A DNA stretch of 38,492 nucleotides from CAYUYV01 sp964522525 (lineage in GTDB: Bacteria > Pseudomonadota > Alphaproteobacteria > JAJFIK01). A program made the translations under genes and the position numbers. The stretch is from positions 1 to 38,492 of the forward strand of contig CAZFWG010000036.1 of NCBI GenBank assembly GCA_964522525.1. The letters run 5' to 3'. This document shows, in pieces, positions 7,843 to 17,026 of the stretch (position 1 is the first letter of the stretch; every line of letters begins with the position of its first letter). The notes beneath the pieces are model-generated. The model had not been told where the DNA came from and did not search any database. It saw only the letters and a program-made list of their open reading frames with translations.

Positions 7843-7859
7843 TGGATCACCTCCTTTCT
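7843..7859 (-). promoter_or_regulatory. Extended Shine-Dalgarno sequence of the 31-codon gene
   Basis: The minus strand reads AGAAAGGAGGTGATCCA, abutting the ATG at 7842. The plus strand therefore carries TGGATCACCTCCTTTCT, the terminal sequence of 16S rRNA. Seven bases separate GGAGG from the start codon. A weak promoter pair (TTGTGT, 17-base spacer, TACCTT) can be drawn upstream at about 7881-7908 on the same strand. Confidence 0.6.
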
Positions 7860-8025
7860 GTTGTTGCACCTATCCGCAAAAGGTACAGCAGAAACACCGC
7901 ACACACAATAAGGATGCGCGTGTCCTGCCGTCCCTGTCCGGCCCCTGGACAGGGGGGCCATGGACCCCTTAAGAGTTATCCCCAGTTTGGACGCCAAAAC
8001 GGACGACAAGCGGAGGGGATTTCAC

Positions 8026-9894
8026 ATGGGCTATTTGATCTGGACACGCCGGCAGACCTTGGCCGGCCTCATGGGCGCCGCCTCGGCGACGGCCGCCTGC
8101 AGCGAACAGACGACGACGGCGGAGACAAGCGTTGCGGAGGCCCGCTTCCTCCATGGCGTGGCGAGTGGTGATCCGTCATCGGATGGTTGCGTGATTTGGA
8201 CCCGGGCTACGCCTGAGGAGAGTGCCGGCAACGACACACCGGTGATTGCCTGGGACGTGGCCCGGGATCAGGGCTTCAGTGACATCGTCAAATCCGGCGC
8301 ATTCAAGACCGACGCCAGCATCGACTTCACGGTCAAGGTCACGGTGGACGGGCTTGAGCCGGGGCAGACCTATTTCTACCGCTTCCGTTCCGGGGACACG
8401 CTTTCCCCTGCCGGTCGCCTGCGCACCCTCCCCGTGGGGGCGGTCGACCAGCTGCGCATTGCGGCTGCCTCCTGCTCCAATTTTCCGGCCGGCTATTTCC
8501 ACGCCTATCGGCACCTGGCCGAGCAGGGCGACCTCGATGTGGTGCTCCATCTGGGGGACTATCTTTATGAATATGGGCCCGACGGGTACGCCGGCGAGAC
8601 GGGCAAACGGATCGGCCGTGTGCCGGAGCCGCAAAAGGAAATCCTCACCCTGGAGGACTACCGGACCCGGTACGCGCAGTACCGTTCCGATCCCGACCTC
8701 CAGGCGGCCCATGCGGCCGCGCCATGGATTCCCATCTGGGACGACCATGAAAGCGCCAATGATTCCTGGAAGGACGGTGCGCAAAACCACGATGAGGGCG
8801 AAGGCGATTGGGCGACCCGTAAGGCAGTGGCCGTGCGCGCCTGGTATGAATGGATGCCCGTGCGCGAGCCCGGTGAGGGCCGGTCGAAACCGGAAATCTG
8901 GCGCGCCTTCGCCTTTGGTGATCTCGCCCAGCTCGTGGCCCTGGAAACCCGGCTGACGGGCCGCTCCGAGCAACTGTCCTATGCGGAGGATCTGCCGCTG
9001 ATCGAAACGCCTTTCGATTTCACGGATCCCCAGGACCCCAAGCCCATCCTCGACCCGGCGGCCCTGGCCGGAATCGATCCGGCGAATGTCCGGACCCTGC
9101 CGACCCCTTTCGACATGACCAGCGGCACGCCCGTGCCGATCCTCGACTATAAGCGGATCATCGAATTGGACCCGGCCAACATGCCGGACAACATCACCTT
9201 CCTGCCCAACACGAAGAAATTCGTGGATGAGCTTCTGGCCGATGAGGCACGCATGATGATGCCGCCGGTGCAGGAGAGCTTTGTGTCGCAAGAATTGGCG
9301 CAGGCCGACACCCGGGGCGCGCCCTGGTCCGTGATCGCCAATCAGGTGATCATGGCCCCGGTGACCGCGCCGGATCTGGACGAGAGCCTGAGCGCGGAGA
9401 CCAAGGCCGCGGCGATCGAGGCCCTGCCCGTCCTCGCCCGCTATTTCGCCTTGTCGAAACTGGGGATCCCCTGGAACCTGGACGCCTGGGACGGCTATTC
9501 GGCCCAACGCGACCGTCTCCTGGAGGCCTTCGCCGCCTCGGCCAGCGATGTCGTGGTGCTGACCGGCGACACCCATAGTTTCTGGGCGAATGATCTGAAC
9601 GCACCGGGCGGCGCGCGCGCGGGCGTCGAGTTCGGCGTGACCTCCATTTCCTCGCCCAGCGTGATCGACTTCTTCCGTATCACGGAGCGGGGCTTCGGCG
9701 ACCTCTTCGTCGCGGCCAACGACCATGTCCGGTACAATAATGTGGATGACCGGGGTTACATCCTCCTGACCCTGACGGCCGACGAGGCCCGGGCGGAGAT
9801 GATTGCCGTGACGGATGTCACATCCAAGCCTTTCGAGGCACGGGTTGCCTCGACCTGGATCGTGCCGCGCGGCGAGCCCATGCGCGAGGGTTGA
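8026..9894 (+). CDS. phoD: Alkaline phosphatase D family phosphodiesterase/phosphatase, Tat-exported
   Basis: A 622-residue PhoD-family metallophosphatase. The N-terminus has a twin-arginine signal (TRRQTLAGLMGAASATAAC); the Cys could make it a lipoprotein, although the lipobox is weak. A fibronectin-like N domain begins with FLHGVASGDPSSDGCVIWTR. The catalytic metallophosphatase domain contains LHLGDYLYEYG, WDDHESANDSW and LTGDTHSFWAND, which supply the Asp, Asn and His ligands for the metal centre used by PhoD enzymes (Fe and Ca). It would release phosphate from esters in the periplasm. The start at 8026 is set by CGGAGGGG and by the Tat motif. No Pho box was recognised upstream. Confidence 0.92.
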   Translation: MGYLIWTRRQTLAGLMGAASATAACSEQTTTAETSVAEARFLHGVASGDPSSDGCVIWTRATPEESAGNDTPVIAWDVARDQGFSDIVKSGAFKTDASIDFTVKVTVDGLEPGQTYFYRFRSGDTLSPAGRLRTLPVGAVDQLRIAAASCSNFPAGYFHAYRHLAEQGDLDVVLHLGDYLYEYGPDGYAGETGKRIGRVPEPQKEILTLEDYRTRYAQYRSDPDLQAAHAAAPWIPIWDDHESANDSWKDGAQNHDEGEGDWATRKAVAVRAWYEWMPVREPGEGRSKPEIWRAFAFGDLAQLVALETRLTGRSEQLSYAEDLPLIETPFDFTDPQDPKPILDPAALAGIDPANVRTLPTPFDMTSGTPVPILDYKRIIELDPANMPDNITFLPNTKKFVDELLADEARMMMPPVQESFVSQELAQADTRGAPWSVIANQVIMAPVTAPDLDESLSAETKAAAIEALPVLARYFALSKLGIPWNLDAWDGYSAQRDRLLEAFAASASDVVVLTGDTHSFWANDLNAPGGARAGVEFGVTSISSPSVIDFFRITERGFGDLFVAANDHVRYNNVDDRGYILLTLTADEARAEMIAVTDVTSKPFEARVASTWIVPRGEPMREG

Positions 9895-9915
9895 GAAACG
9901 CGGTGACGTGGCTTA

Positions 9916-9958
9916 ATGGGGCGCACTCCGGGGGGGGCAAGCCTCGGCTTCGCCCCAT
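9916..9958. terminator. Possible bidirectional terminator between phoD and the methyltransferase gene
   Basis: ATGGGGCG and CGCCCCAT are perfect 8-base arms, with a smaller inner stem (AAGCC/GGCTT) in the loop. It lies in the 72-base gap between two converging genes. T-runs are lacking, so its strength is uncertain. Confidence 0.5.
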
Positions 9959-9966
9959 CCTCGTCC

Positions 9967-10473
9967 TCACAAATGGGCGATCTCGCTCAGGCCCCTGTTT
10001 TCCGTCCGAATACGGATATAGAGCACGCCCGCATGGAGGATCGACACGATCAGCGCCACCCAGGGCAGGCCCAATGCCAGGGGTACGGCGGCGATTTCGG
10101 CCACCACCAGCCAGTAATTCGGGTGGCGGATGAATTTGTAAGGGCCCCGGGCGACAAGCGGCTCGTCGATGATGATGATCCGCGTGGTCCAGCGGGGACC
10201 GAGACTGGTCAGGATCCAGATCCGGAAGGCCTGGAGCAGGATATAGACGCCGACAAAGACGGGCACGAGATCCCGGTTCCAGCCCAGGACCCACATGAGA
10301 ATGAGCCAACTCGCATGGAAGCCGACCATGAGGGGATAGTGGTCCGCGCCGATTTCCCGGGCGCCCTTCGCAAGCAGGCGCTCCGTATTGTGTTTGGCGA
10401 TGCGCAGTTCAATCAGGCGCTGGGCCGTCACGACACCGAGAAGGGCGGCTCCCCAACCCACCTGGTCGATCAT
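9967..10473 (-). CDS. Isoprenylcysteine carboxyl methyltransferase-like membrane methyltransferase (alkylpyrone type)
   Basis: A 168-residue integral membrane protein with about four to five hydrophobic segments. The C-terminal RGPYKFIRHPNYWLVVAEI matches the SAM-binding motif of ICMT-family methyltransferases (RHPxYxxxxxE). In Bacillus BpsB and Streptomyces SrsB, relatives encoded beside a type III PKS methylate alkylpyrones or alkylresorcinols. Its ATG overlaps the stop of the upstream PKS gene by four bases, so the two are translationally coupled. The likely reaction is therefore methylation of the PKS product at the membrane; this is inferred from context. Confidence 0.86.
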   Translation of the reverse strand: MIDQVGWGAALLGVVTAQRLIELRIAKHNTERLLAKGAREIGADHYPLMVGFHASWLILMWVLGWNRDLVPVFVGVYILLQAFRIWILTSLGPRWTTRIIIIDEPLVARGPYKFIRHPNYWLVVAEIAAVPLALGLPWVALIVSILHAGVLYIRIRTENRGLSEIAHL

Positions 10474-11597
10474 CGCGCCGTTCCTCCGTCAAAGGACAAA
10501 GGGATCATCGAGGCCGTGAAGCCGGGGCCAAGGCCCGTCAGCAGCATCTGGCCCTTGGGCGCGGTTTCCATGAACCGTTCGAGCACGAACAGAACGGTGG
10601 GCGCGGACATGTTGCCGTAATCGCGCAGGATCGTGCGCTCATGGTCGAGGACACCGTGGGGAAGCTTCATGGTCCCCTCGATCGCCTCGAGCACTTTCAT
10701 GCCCCCCGGATGGCAGACATAGCGGGTGATCTGGTCCCGGGTCAGATCCATCCGTTCCAGGCAGAAATCGACGGCGTAACTGAACTGGTCCTCGACAAAG
10801 GGCGGAATGGAGCGGTCGAAGATCACGCCGAAGCCGTTCGGGTCCACGTCCCAGCCCATGATGTTCAGACTGTCGGTCCAGATATGCTGCACCCCTTCCC
10901 CGAAGCGCGGGCCCCGGTCGCCACCGGCGGAGAGCACGGCCGCCGCCGCGCCGTCCCCGAACAGGACCGTGGCGATGATATCCGCCTTGCGCAGACGATC
11001 GTCCCGGAAGGCGAGCGTGCAGGTTTCGACACAGACCAAAAGGACATTGGAGCCCGGCTGGGATGCGGCCATGCGCTGGGCAATGGACAGGCCACTGACC
11101 CCGCCGGCGCAGCCCAGGCCGAACACCGGCACGCGGGTGATGTCATGGCGGAAGCCCATCATGCCGAAGGCGCGCGCCTCAAGGGTCGGGGTCGCGATGC
11201 CCGTGGACGATACGGTCACCACCGTGTCGATCTGATCCGCGCGCAAGCCCGCGGCGTTGAGCGCCCGATTGGCGGCATCGACGAACATGGCCGTCGCGCC
11301 CTCCAGGTAGCGCGCCGTGCGCTCGGGCCAGTTCTGGGGCGTCTGAAACCACTCCAGGGGACAAACGGAATAGCGGGTCTTGACCCCGGAGGAGGTGAAG
11401 GTCTTTGCCAAACGCTGGAAATCGGGAAAGCGGGGACCGAGGATGCGGCCGGCAATCACTTCGACGATGTCCTGATGGAGGACATGGGGCGGCACGGCGG
11501 TGCCCAGACCCAAGAGTCGAACATTGGCTTGGAGGGCGCGCAGCGGCTTCAGCTCATCGCCGGCAAGCGCCCCCGCAGAGTGGTATTCCTGGAGCAT
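10470..11597 (-). CDS. Type III polyketide synthase
   Basis: A 375-residue chalcone/stilbene-synthase-fold enzyme. The catalytic triad is visible: Cys163 in VFGLGCAGG, His296 in YVCHPGGMKV and Asn329 in DYGNMSAPTVLFVLE. Bacterial enzymes of this type condense a fatty acyl starter with malonyl-CoA to give alkylpyrones or alkylresorcinols. ATG at 11597 was chosen because GAGAAGA precedes it; a TTG six codons upstream is less likely. The gene lies 112 bases after an MMPL exporter gene and overlaps the methyltransferase gene by four bases. The starter and ring type cannot be read from sequence by eye. Confidence 0.94.
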   Translation of the reverse strand: MLQEYHSAGALAGDELKPLRALQANVRLLGLGTAVPPHVLHQDIVEVIAGRILGPRFPDFQRLAKTFTSSGVKTRYSVCPLEWFQTPQNWPERTARYLEGATAMFVDAANRALNAAGLRADQIDTVVTVSSTGIATPTLEARAFGMMGFRHDITRVPVFGLGCAGGVSGLSIAQRMAASQPGSNVLLVCVETCTLAFRDDRLRKADIIATVLFGDGAAAAVLSAGGDRGPRFGEGVQHIWTDSLNIMGWDVDPNGFGVIFDRSIPPFVEDQFSYAVDFCLERMDLTRDQITRYVCHPGGMKVLEAIEGTMKLPHGVLDHERTILRDYGNMSAPTVLFVLERFMETAPKGQMLLTGLGPGFTASMIPLSFDGGTAR

Positions 11598-11709
11598 TGA
11601 GTTGTCTTCTCTCAAACTTTCGTGATGTTGGAAGGGTCATGCCATCCACCTGTCACAGATGGAACCCTTTGCGCCGGGCGCGCAGTCATGTTGGCGCGAT
11701 CGTGACCCC

Positions 11710-14061
11710 CTATCGCGAGACTTTGGGGGTCGCGTGAATGCGCCGGGCCCAGAGAGCCAGCAAAGCCGGCAAGGCGATGACGCACGTCACGAGAGCAATC
11801 CCGATCGTCACAATCGCGAAGGCGGCGAATGTCCCGATCCCCGGTGACCAGCTCAACAGAGCCGGCGACAGGCCGAGCATCAGAACCAGGCTCGTCATCA
11901 CCAGAACGGGTCCCACGTCCCGCATGGTGCGTGCCAGCGCCGCCCGGGGCGAACGCACGCATCGATGAGCCCAATAACCGTTGATCATGTGGACTGTATC
12001 ATCCACTGCGATGCCGAGCGCAATGGTCATGGCCAGCGCGCTCGCGATCTGGAGCGGCTTATCCAGGAGATAGAGCATGCCGCCAACCGCGAGCACGGGC
12101 AAAATATTGGGGATGAGCGTGATGATCGCGACAAGGGGCGAGCGAAAGCCGATGCCCACAAGAATGGACGTGCCGATCGCCGCCACCAGAAGGGAAAAAC
12201 CCAAACGCCCGATAATGTCGCTGCTGACCCGGGAGGCCAGGACCACGATCCCCGTCGACTTGCCCGAGACATCGGTCTCGAGGGCCGCGCCGACGGCCTG
12301 TTCCACTTTGGCCGCCATGGCCGAGAGCGCCATGTTGCCCTCATCGGCCACATTGACCACCAAAGCCGGCGTCGTGCCGTCCTCCGACAGGAGCAGACCG
12401 CGCAAGCCGGCCGGCGCGGCATCGAACACCGCCTCGAGCCGGGGAGCGGACGCGGTCCGATCCGTATCGGTCAGCCATTGGACGATGGTCCAGGCCGAAT
12501 AGACCCGGCGCCCGGGCAGGGCCGCTTCCGCGGCCTTATGGGCATCCCGCAAGGTCAGCACATTGGTGAGATCGGGATTGTCCGGATCGAGTTCGATCGG
12601 CAAGGGCAAATGAATGGTGTGCGCGCCGCCCAGTTCGGTCTCCAGGCGTTGCATGACGTCATAGGTGGTCGATCGCTTGGGGATCTCTTCCAAATAGGTA
12701 TAGCTCGGCACGATGCGCGTATAGCTGACCCCGGCCGCAATCGCGATGAGCACGGCCACGGCCGTGATCGGAATGCGGTTCTTGTCCAAGACCCCGGATG
12801 CCCACACCGCGACGCCTTCGATGCGCTGGGCGATGCGACCGTTTCCGCGCAAGGCCGGACAGGGCCGCCAGCCGAGCTTCAAGGCCACCCAAACGGTCAG
12901 CGGAAAGCTCACCATGGCGACAACGAACACACCGATCACGGAGACGGCCCCGATGATGCCGAATTCGACAATTGCCTCGGAGCCCGAAAAGTAAAAAGAG
13001 AGAAATGCGATGACGGTCGTCAGCGAGGCCAGGGCGCAAGCGGGGCCCACATGGGAGACGGTCTTGGTGATGGCCTGGAAATCATAATCGGCGGCAAAGA
13101 GGTCCCGCCGGGCGGCATAGACCAGATGCATATTGGCCGCAAAAGAAAGCGCCAGCACCAGAAGCGGGAGATCATTGAGCAGCACGGTCATGGGAATGCC
13201 GAGCCAGCCAAAGGCGCCATAGACGAATAGAATGCTCAAGATCGGCATGATCGCGACGATCACCGCGTCCACCAGAACCCCAAGCAGCAGAACGCCAAGA
13301 CTGAACCCGATGATCAGACCGCCCGCCAGAAGCAACGGATGCTCATCCACCAGGTGGCGTACGATTTCCGCACGGACGATCGGCAGTCCGCTGACCTGAG
13401 CGGACATGTCCTTGGGCAGTTTGGCCAGGATGGGTTCAAGCCCCTGCTCCACGGCCCGCGCCTGAGTCAGGCGATCCGCACCCGACGTAAAAGCCATGAC
13501 CATGGTCGCGGTTGAAAAGTCATCGGAGAGAAGGCGCCCGCCATTGAGCGGATGGCCGACCAGCACTTCCGGGTCAGCCTCCAGCCCGTCGGGAAGGGGC
13601 GCCACGGCATCGATGGGATCCTCGACGACCTCGACGGCTTCCGGGTCTTCGAAGTCTTCATCGAACAGAGCGCTGTCGAACGCATCTTCACTGGGGCTGC
13701 CGGCCGCCTGATTGAGGTCGTGGAGAGACAAGATGGAGACGACGTCGGACACGGCCTGCAGATCGTTCACTTCCTGCTCGAGATTCTGCAGGGCCGCCCA
13801 ATGGCCGGGGGTCTGGAAATCGCCTTCGATCAGGAGAATGGCCGCGTCCGATCCATCGACAAAGCGGTGGCGAAAATCCTCATAGATTGAGTAGGCCACA
13901 CTGTCGGAGCGGAAGATGGACGCCATGTCATCGGCGAAGCGCGTTTTCGACGCGCCAATGGCGGCCAAAACAATGCATACCAGGACCACAGCCAGTGTCG
14001 CCCCGGGGCGCGCCACGGCGATGAGGCCAAGGCGTTCCAATCCAAATCCAATGGAACGCAA
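11710..14061 (-). CDS. MMPL/RND-family lipid exporter
   Basis: A 783-residue RND-superfamily permease of the MMPL/HpnN type. It has the two-fold repeat expected: one helix at residues ~20-40, a large periplasmic loop to ~225, five helices to ~400, then a second helix, second loop (~445-610) and five more helices. Signatures include ALSFAANMHLVYAARRDLF in the first half and IALGIAVDDTVHMINGYWAH in the second, where the Asp pair is probably the proton relay. Such proteins move lipids such as hopanoids or mycolates. As first gene of the PKS/methyltransferase operon it may export the polyketide lipid. The TTG start is preceded by AAGGGAGAAGG and no closer ATG exists. The first loop has an acidic stretch (~residues 120-150). 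Confidence 0.88.
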   Translation of the reverse strand: MRSIGFGLERLGLIAVARPGATLAVVLVCIVLAAIGASKTRFADDMASIFRSDSVAYSIYEDFRHRFVDGSDAAILLIEGDFQTPGHWAALQNLEQEVNDLQAVSDVVSILSLHDLNQAAGSPSEDAFDSALFDEDFEDPEAVEVVEDPIDAVAPLPDGLEADPEVLVGHPLNGGRLLSDDFSTATMVMAFTSGADRLTQARAVEQGLEPILAKLPKDMSAQVSGLPIVRAEIVRHLVDEHPLLLAGGLIIGFSLGVLLLGVLVDAVIVAIMPILSILFVYGAFGWLGIPMTVLLNDLPLLVLALSFAANMHLVYAARRDLFAADYDFQAITKTVSHVGPACALASLTTVIAFLSFYFSGSEAIVEFGIIGAVSVIGVFVVAMVSFPLTVWVALKLGWRPCPALRGNGRIAQRIEGVAVWASGVLDKNRIPITAVAVLIAIAAGVSYTRIVPSYTYLEEIPKRSTTYDVMQRLETELGGAHTIHLPLPIELDPDNPDLTNVLTLRDAHKAAEAALPGRRVYSAWTIVQWLTDTDRTASAPRLEAVFDAAPAGLRGLLLSEDGTTPALVVNVADEGNMALSAMAAKVEQAVGAALETDVSGKSTGIVVLASRVSSDIIGRLGFSLLVAAIGTSILVGIGFRSPLVAIITLIPNILPVLAVGGMLYLLDKPLQIASALAMTIALGIAVDDTVHMINGYWAHRCVRSPRAALARTMRDVGPVLVMTSLVLMLGLSPALLSWSPGIGTFAAFAIVTIGIALVTCVIALPALLALWARRIHATPKVSR

Positions 14062-14385
14062 CCCCTTCTCCCTTACTCAATTCAACCCGTATCGATCCGC
14101 GGAAGAAATCCACGACGGGAGCCCCACCAACCCGGTTTCCCGGGCCCAATCCGATTTCCGCTTCATCTTGTTGGCACAATGCCATAACGCAAGGAACGGT
14201 GGCCTGACCCTAGGGCAAGCATGATGCCCGAACAAGCCTGTCACGCAGGCTTGAGTAAGTGCCCTTTCAGATGACCACACGGACTTTAAGGGCAATTCTT
14301 TAATGACCCCCTGGGTGCTTTGCGTTTGTCTTTGTCTCCCCCGATTCGAGGCCCCTTCCCTATCCCTGACTCGTTGGCGGGCGCT
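14062..14385. other. Gene-free region between the MMPL operon and tetR
   Basis: This 324-base stretch should hold the promoter for the minus-strand MMPL/PKS/methyltransferase operon and the end of the tetR transcript. The clearest element is a perfect 7-bp inverted repeat at 14234-14252 (AAGCCTG, 5 bases, CAGGCTT). A weaker GCCCTT/AAGGGC pair spans 14261-14292. Neither has a T-run. No convincing promoter or ORF was found. Confidence 0.45.
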
Positions 14386-15033
14386 TTAGGATCGGCGGTT
14401 CAGATGGGGCGCCATGATTTCGGCAAAGCGCGTGGCCAGACGTCCCCTTTCTTCTTTTTCACCCCCGAACATGCCTTGAACGATGAGTCCCCGGAGGAAC
14501 ACCCGGCAGATCGTCCAGAGGATGCGGACATCCTCCGGCGACCCGTCAACGGATTCATAAACCTCCGCCATGCGGTCGTTCATCGCCTCGTTCCAGAAGC
14601 GAAGCCGATGACCGATTTTCCGGCGCAGGGCATCATCCGTCCGGGCGGCGGTCAGGATTTCAATCAGGGCACGTCCTTCCGGCGTATTCACAAGACGTTC
14701 CCAGAGCCAGACGAAATCGCTTTCAAAACCCTGATCGGCGCCGGGTGGCGCGGTCGCCTCGCCCGTCCGTTCGCTCGGCGGTCTGACCCGTGTCGTCCGA
14801 TGCAGCAACCGGTCGGTGGTCTCGACGATCAGATCTTCCTTGGTCGGAAAATGATGGGTCAACGCGCCCCTTGAAATCCCGGCTGCCTCGACCACCCGGC
14901 TGATCGTGGTTTCCCCATAGCCATGGGTGTCGAGGCACGCGATGACCGCGTCGCAGATCGCCTGGCGGGCCGTTTCGCCTTTCGGACCCCGCCCGGCCCC
15001 GCGCCAGGGGTCCGCTTCCGTTGACACCGTCAC
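14386..15033 (-). CDS. TetR/AcrR family transcriptional regulator
   Basis: A 215-residue TetR-family repressor. The N-terminal helix-turn-helix is at residues ~22-68, with the typical TTISRVVEAAGISRGALTHH then FPTKEDLI. The C-terminal ligand domain is not specific by eye. The GTG at 15033 is preceded by GGACAGGAAC; an ATG at 15050 is in another frame. It diverges from the atuA-like gene with 196 bases between start codons, the usual arrangement for a local repressor of a catabolic operon that is relieved by an acyl-CoA or terpenoid intermediate. Confidence 0.9.
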   Translation of the reverse strand: MTVSTEADPWRGAGRGPKGETARQAICDAVIACLDTHGYGETTISRVVEAAGISRGALTHHFPTKEDLIVETTDRLLHRTTRVRPPSERTGEATAPPGADQGFESDFVWLWERLVNTPEGRALIEILTAARTDDALRRKIGHRLRFWNEAMNDRMAEVYESVDGSPEDVRILWTICRVFLRGLIVQGMFGGEKEERGRLATRFAEIMAPHLNRRS

Positions 15034-15103
15034 GTTCCTGTCCTCGCCATGACCGTTTTCCGCGCGGAAAACCTTTGCGCCCCCTCAGATCCGGTTTGTT
15101 TGA

Positions 15104-15127
15104 AAAAAACCGGACAAGCGTTCTGTT
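15104..15127. promoter_or_regulatory. Candidate TetR operator in the tetR-atuA divergent region
   Basis: An imperfect 24-base palindrome: AAAAC at the left end and GTTTT at the right, with eight of twelve position pairs complementary. The overlapping stretch just upstream (CCGGTTT to AAACCGG, 15089-15110) is a second, inverted 7-base pair. The location between the divergent genes suits a repressor site that controls both. Confidence 0.4.
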
Positions 15128-15229
15128 TTACGCTACGCTCCCTTCTCGGGATCCGCAAGAAGATCACGGATGCGCCGCCGCTTCTTCCGCGCAAAGGGGA
15201 TCGGCGCGCCCAGGTGGAGGGACGTTTCG

Positions 15230-17026
15230 GTGACACGCACCATTCGGATCGGCGGCGCGAGCGGCTATTGGGGCGAGGCAGCCATGGCCACGCCGCAGCT
15301 GCTCAAGGCAGGCGCGCTGGATTATCTCGTCTATGACTATTTGGCCGAAATCACCATGTCGATCATGGCGCGCGCCCGGGCCAAGGATCCAGGCCAGGGC
15401 TTTGCCGGTGATTTCATCAGCGTGGTTCTTAAATCGAATCTCCAGGAGATCGCCCGCCAGGGCGTGAAACTCATTGCCAATGCGGGCGGCGTCAATCCGC
15501 AAGCCTGCGGCGCGGCGGCCCGTGCCCTGATCCGGGACGCAGGGCTTGACCTGAAAGTCGCCGTGGTCACGGGCGACGACCTTCTGGACCGTGCCGACGA
15601 CCTCGCCCGTGAGGCGTATACGGAAATGTTTTCCGGCGCGCCCTTCCCGCCCGCCGACCGGGTGGCCAGCATCAATGCCTATCTCGGCGCCTTCCCCATC
15701 GCCCAGGCCCTTGGGCAGGGGGCGGATATTGTCATTACCGGCCGCTGCGTCGACAGCGCCGTGACGCTCGGGGCCTGCATTCACGAATTCGGCTGGCACG
15801 CGGAAGACTGGGACCGGCTGGCGGCCGGGACCCTCGCGGGTCATCTGCTCGAATGCGGACCCCAGGTGACGGGCGGCAATTTCACGGACTGGGAAGAAGT
15901 GGCGGACACGATCCACGATATCGGCTACCCCATTGCCGAAATCACGGCCGATGGCGCCTTCACCCTGACCAAACCCGCCGGCACGGGGGGCAAAGTCTCC
16001 ATCGGGACGGTCGGTGAACAGATGCTTTACGAAATCGGTGACCCCCAGGCCTATATCGTGCCTGATGTGGTGTGCGATTTTTCCGGTGTTCGATTGACGC
16101 AACAGGGCCCCGACCGCGTGGGCGTCGAAGGGGCCCGGGGCACGCCCGCCACGGATAGCTACAAGGTCTGCGCAACCTATGCGGACGGTTTCCGCGGCGG
16201 CACCGTCATGAGCTTTTACGGCATCGACGCGGACCGCAAGGCGCAGGCTTTTGCGCAGGCGGCGATCACCCGGGCCGAGGCCTTTTTGCGCCAGTCCAAT
16301 CTCGGCGACTTCACCGAGACCAGTGTGGAGATCATCGGCGCGGAAAGTCAGTACGGGACATCGAAGCGGGTTTCGGGCGCTCGCGAAGTGGCGGTCAAGA
16401 TCGCCGCGAAACACCCGGATCAAAGGGGCATCGGCGTGCTTTTGCGGGAGATCACGGGCCTTGGCCTGGCGACACCGCCGGGCCTCTCCGCCTTCCAGGG
16501 AGGCCGGCCCACCCCCTCCCCGGTCATTCGGCTCTTTTCCTTCCTGATCCCGAAAGCCGCCGTCACGGTTGACGTCGATGGGGAAAGCGGCACCGGCCGT
16601 GTGCCGGTCGCGCCGGGTCGGTCCTTTGATCCGTCTGTGCTCGCGCGCCCCGCGCCGCCCGACGCGCCGCAAGGTGATGGGGACATGATCCCGGTACCGC
16701 TGATCAGGCTCGCCTGGGGGCGCAGCGGCGACAAGGGCAACCACGCCAATATCGGCATCATCGCACGCACTCCCGATTTCATGCCTTACATCTGGCAGGC
16801 CCTGACAGAAGAGACGGTAGCGACGGCCTTCCGTCATTTCGACGTCACCCGCGTCCATCGCTTCTATATGCCCGGACCGCCGGCCGTGAACCTGCTTCTT
16901 GAAAATGTGCTGGGCGGCGGCGGCGTGGCCAGCCTGCGGAATGATCCGCAAGGCAAGGGGTATGCCCAGATCCTGCTCGATCATCCCATCCCCGTTCCAG
17001 CAGCCCTGGCGGAGGCCTTGCCATGA
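15230..17026 (+). CDS. atuA: AtuA-like protein (acyclic terpene utilization, DUF1446)
   Basis: A 598-residue protein of the AtuA/DUF1446 family. It begins IRIGGASGYWGEAAM after the start and includes LDYLVYDYLAEITMSIMAR, NAGGVNPQACG and DIVITGRCVDSAV, all characteristic, with the C-terminal WGRSGDKGNHANIGI segment of the family's second domain. In Pseudomonas atuA is the first gene of the citronellol/geraniol degradation operon and is required for it, although its reaction is unresolved. The GTG at 15230 is chosen because GGAGG lies nine bases upstream; an ATG at 15170 would add 20 atypical residues. The stop overlaps the next start (ATGA). Confidence 0.88.
   Translation: MTRTIRIGGASGYWGEAAMATPQLLKAGALDYLVYDYLAEITMSIMARARAKDPGQGFAGDFISVVLKSNLQEIARQGVKLIANAGGVNPQACGAAARALIRDAGLDLKVAVVTGDDLLDRADDLAREAYTEMFSGAPFPPADRVASINAYLGAFPIAQALGQGADIVITGRCVDSAVTLGACIHEFGWHAEDWDRLAAGTLAGHLLECGPQVTGGNFTDWEEVADTIHDIGYPIAEITADGAFTLTKPAGTGGKVSIGTVGEQMLYEIGDPQAYIVPDVVCDFSGVRLTQQGPDRVGVEGARGTPATDSYKVCATYADGFRGGTVMSFYGIDADRKAQAFAQAAITRAEAFLRQSNLGDFTETSVEIIGAESQYGTSKRVSGAREVAVKIAAKHPDQRGIGVLLREITGLGLATPPGLSAFQGGRPTPSPVIRLFSFLIPKAAVTVDVDGESGTGRVPVAPGRSFDPSVLARPAPPDAPQGDGDMIPVPLIRLAWGRSGDKGNHANIGIIARTPDFMPYIWQALTEETVATAFRHFDVTRVHRFYMPGPPAVNLLLENVLGGGGVASLRNDPQGKGYAQILLDHPIPVPAALAEALP

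Noticed and set aside
7843..7859. A fragment of a 16S rRNA gene on the plus strand
   Set aside because: Only the last 17 bases match and nothing upstream resembles rRNA; it is better explained as a Shine-Dalgarno on the minus strand.
11965..13230. Plus-strand ORF opposite the MMPL exporter gene
   Set aside because: Rich in Gly/Asp/His/Arg without any fold pattern; the minus strand carries two-fold RND architecture.
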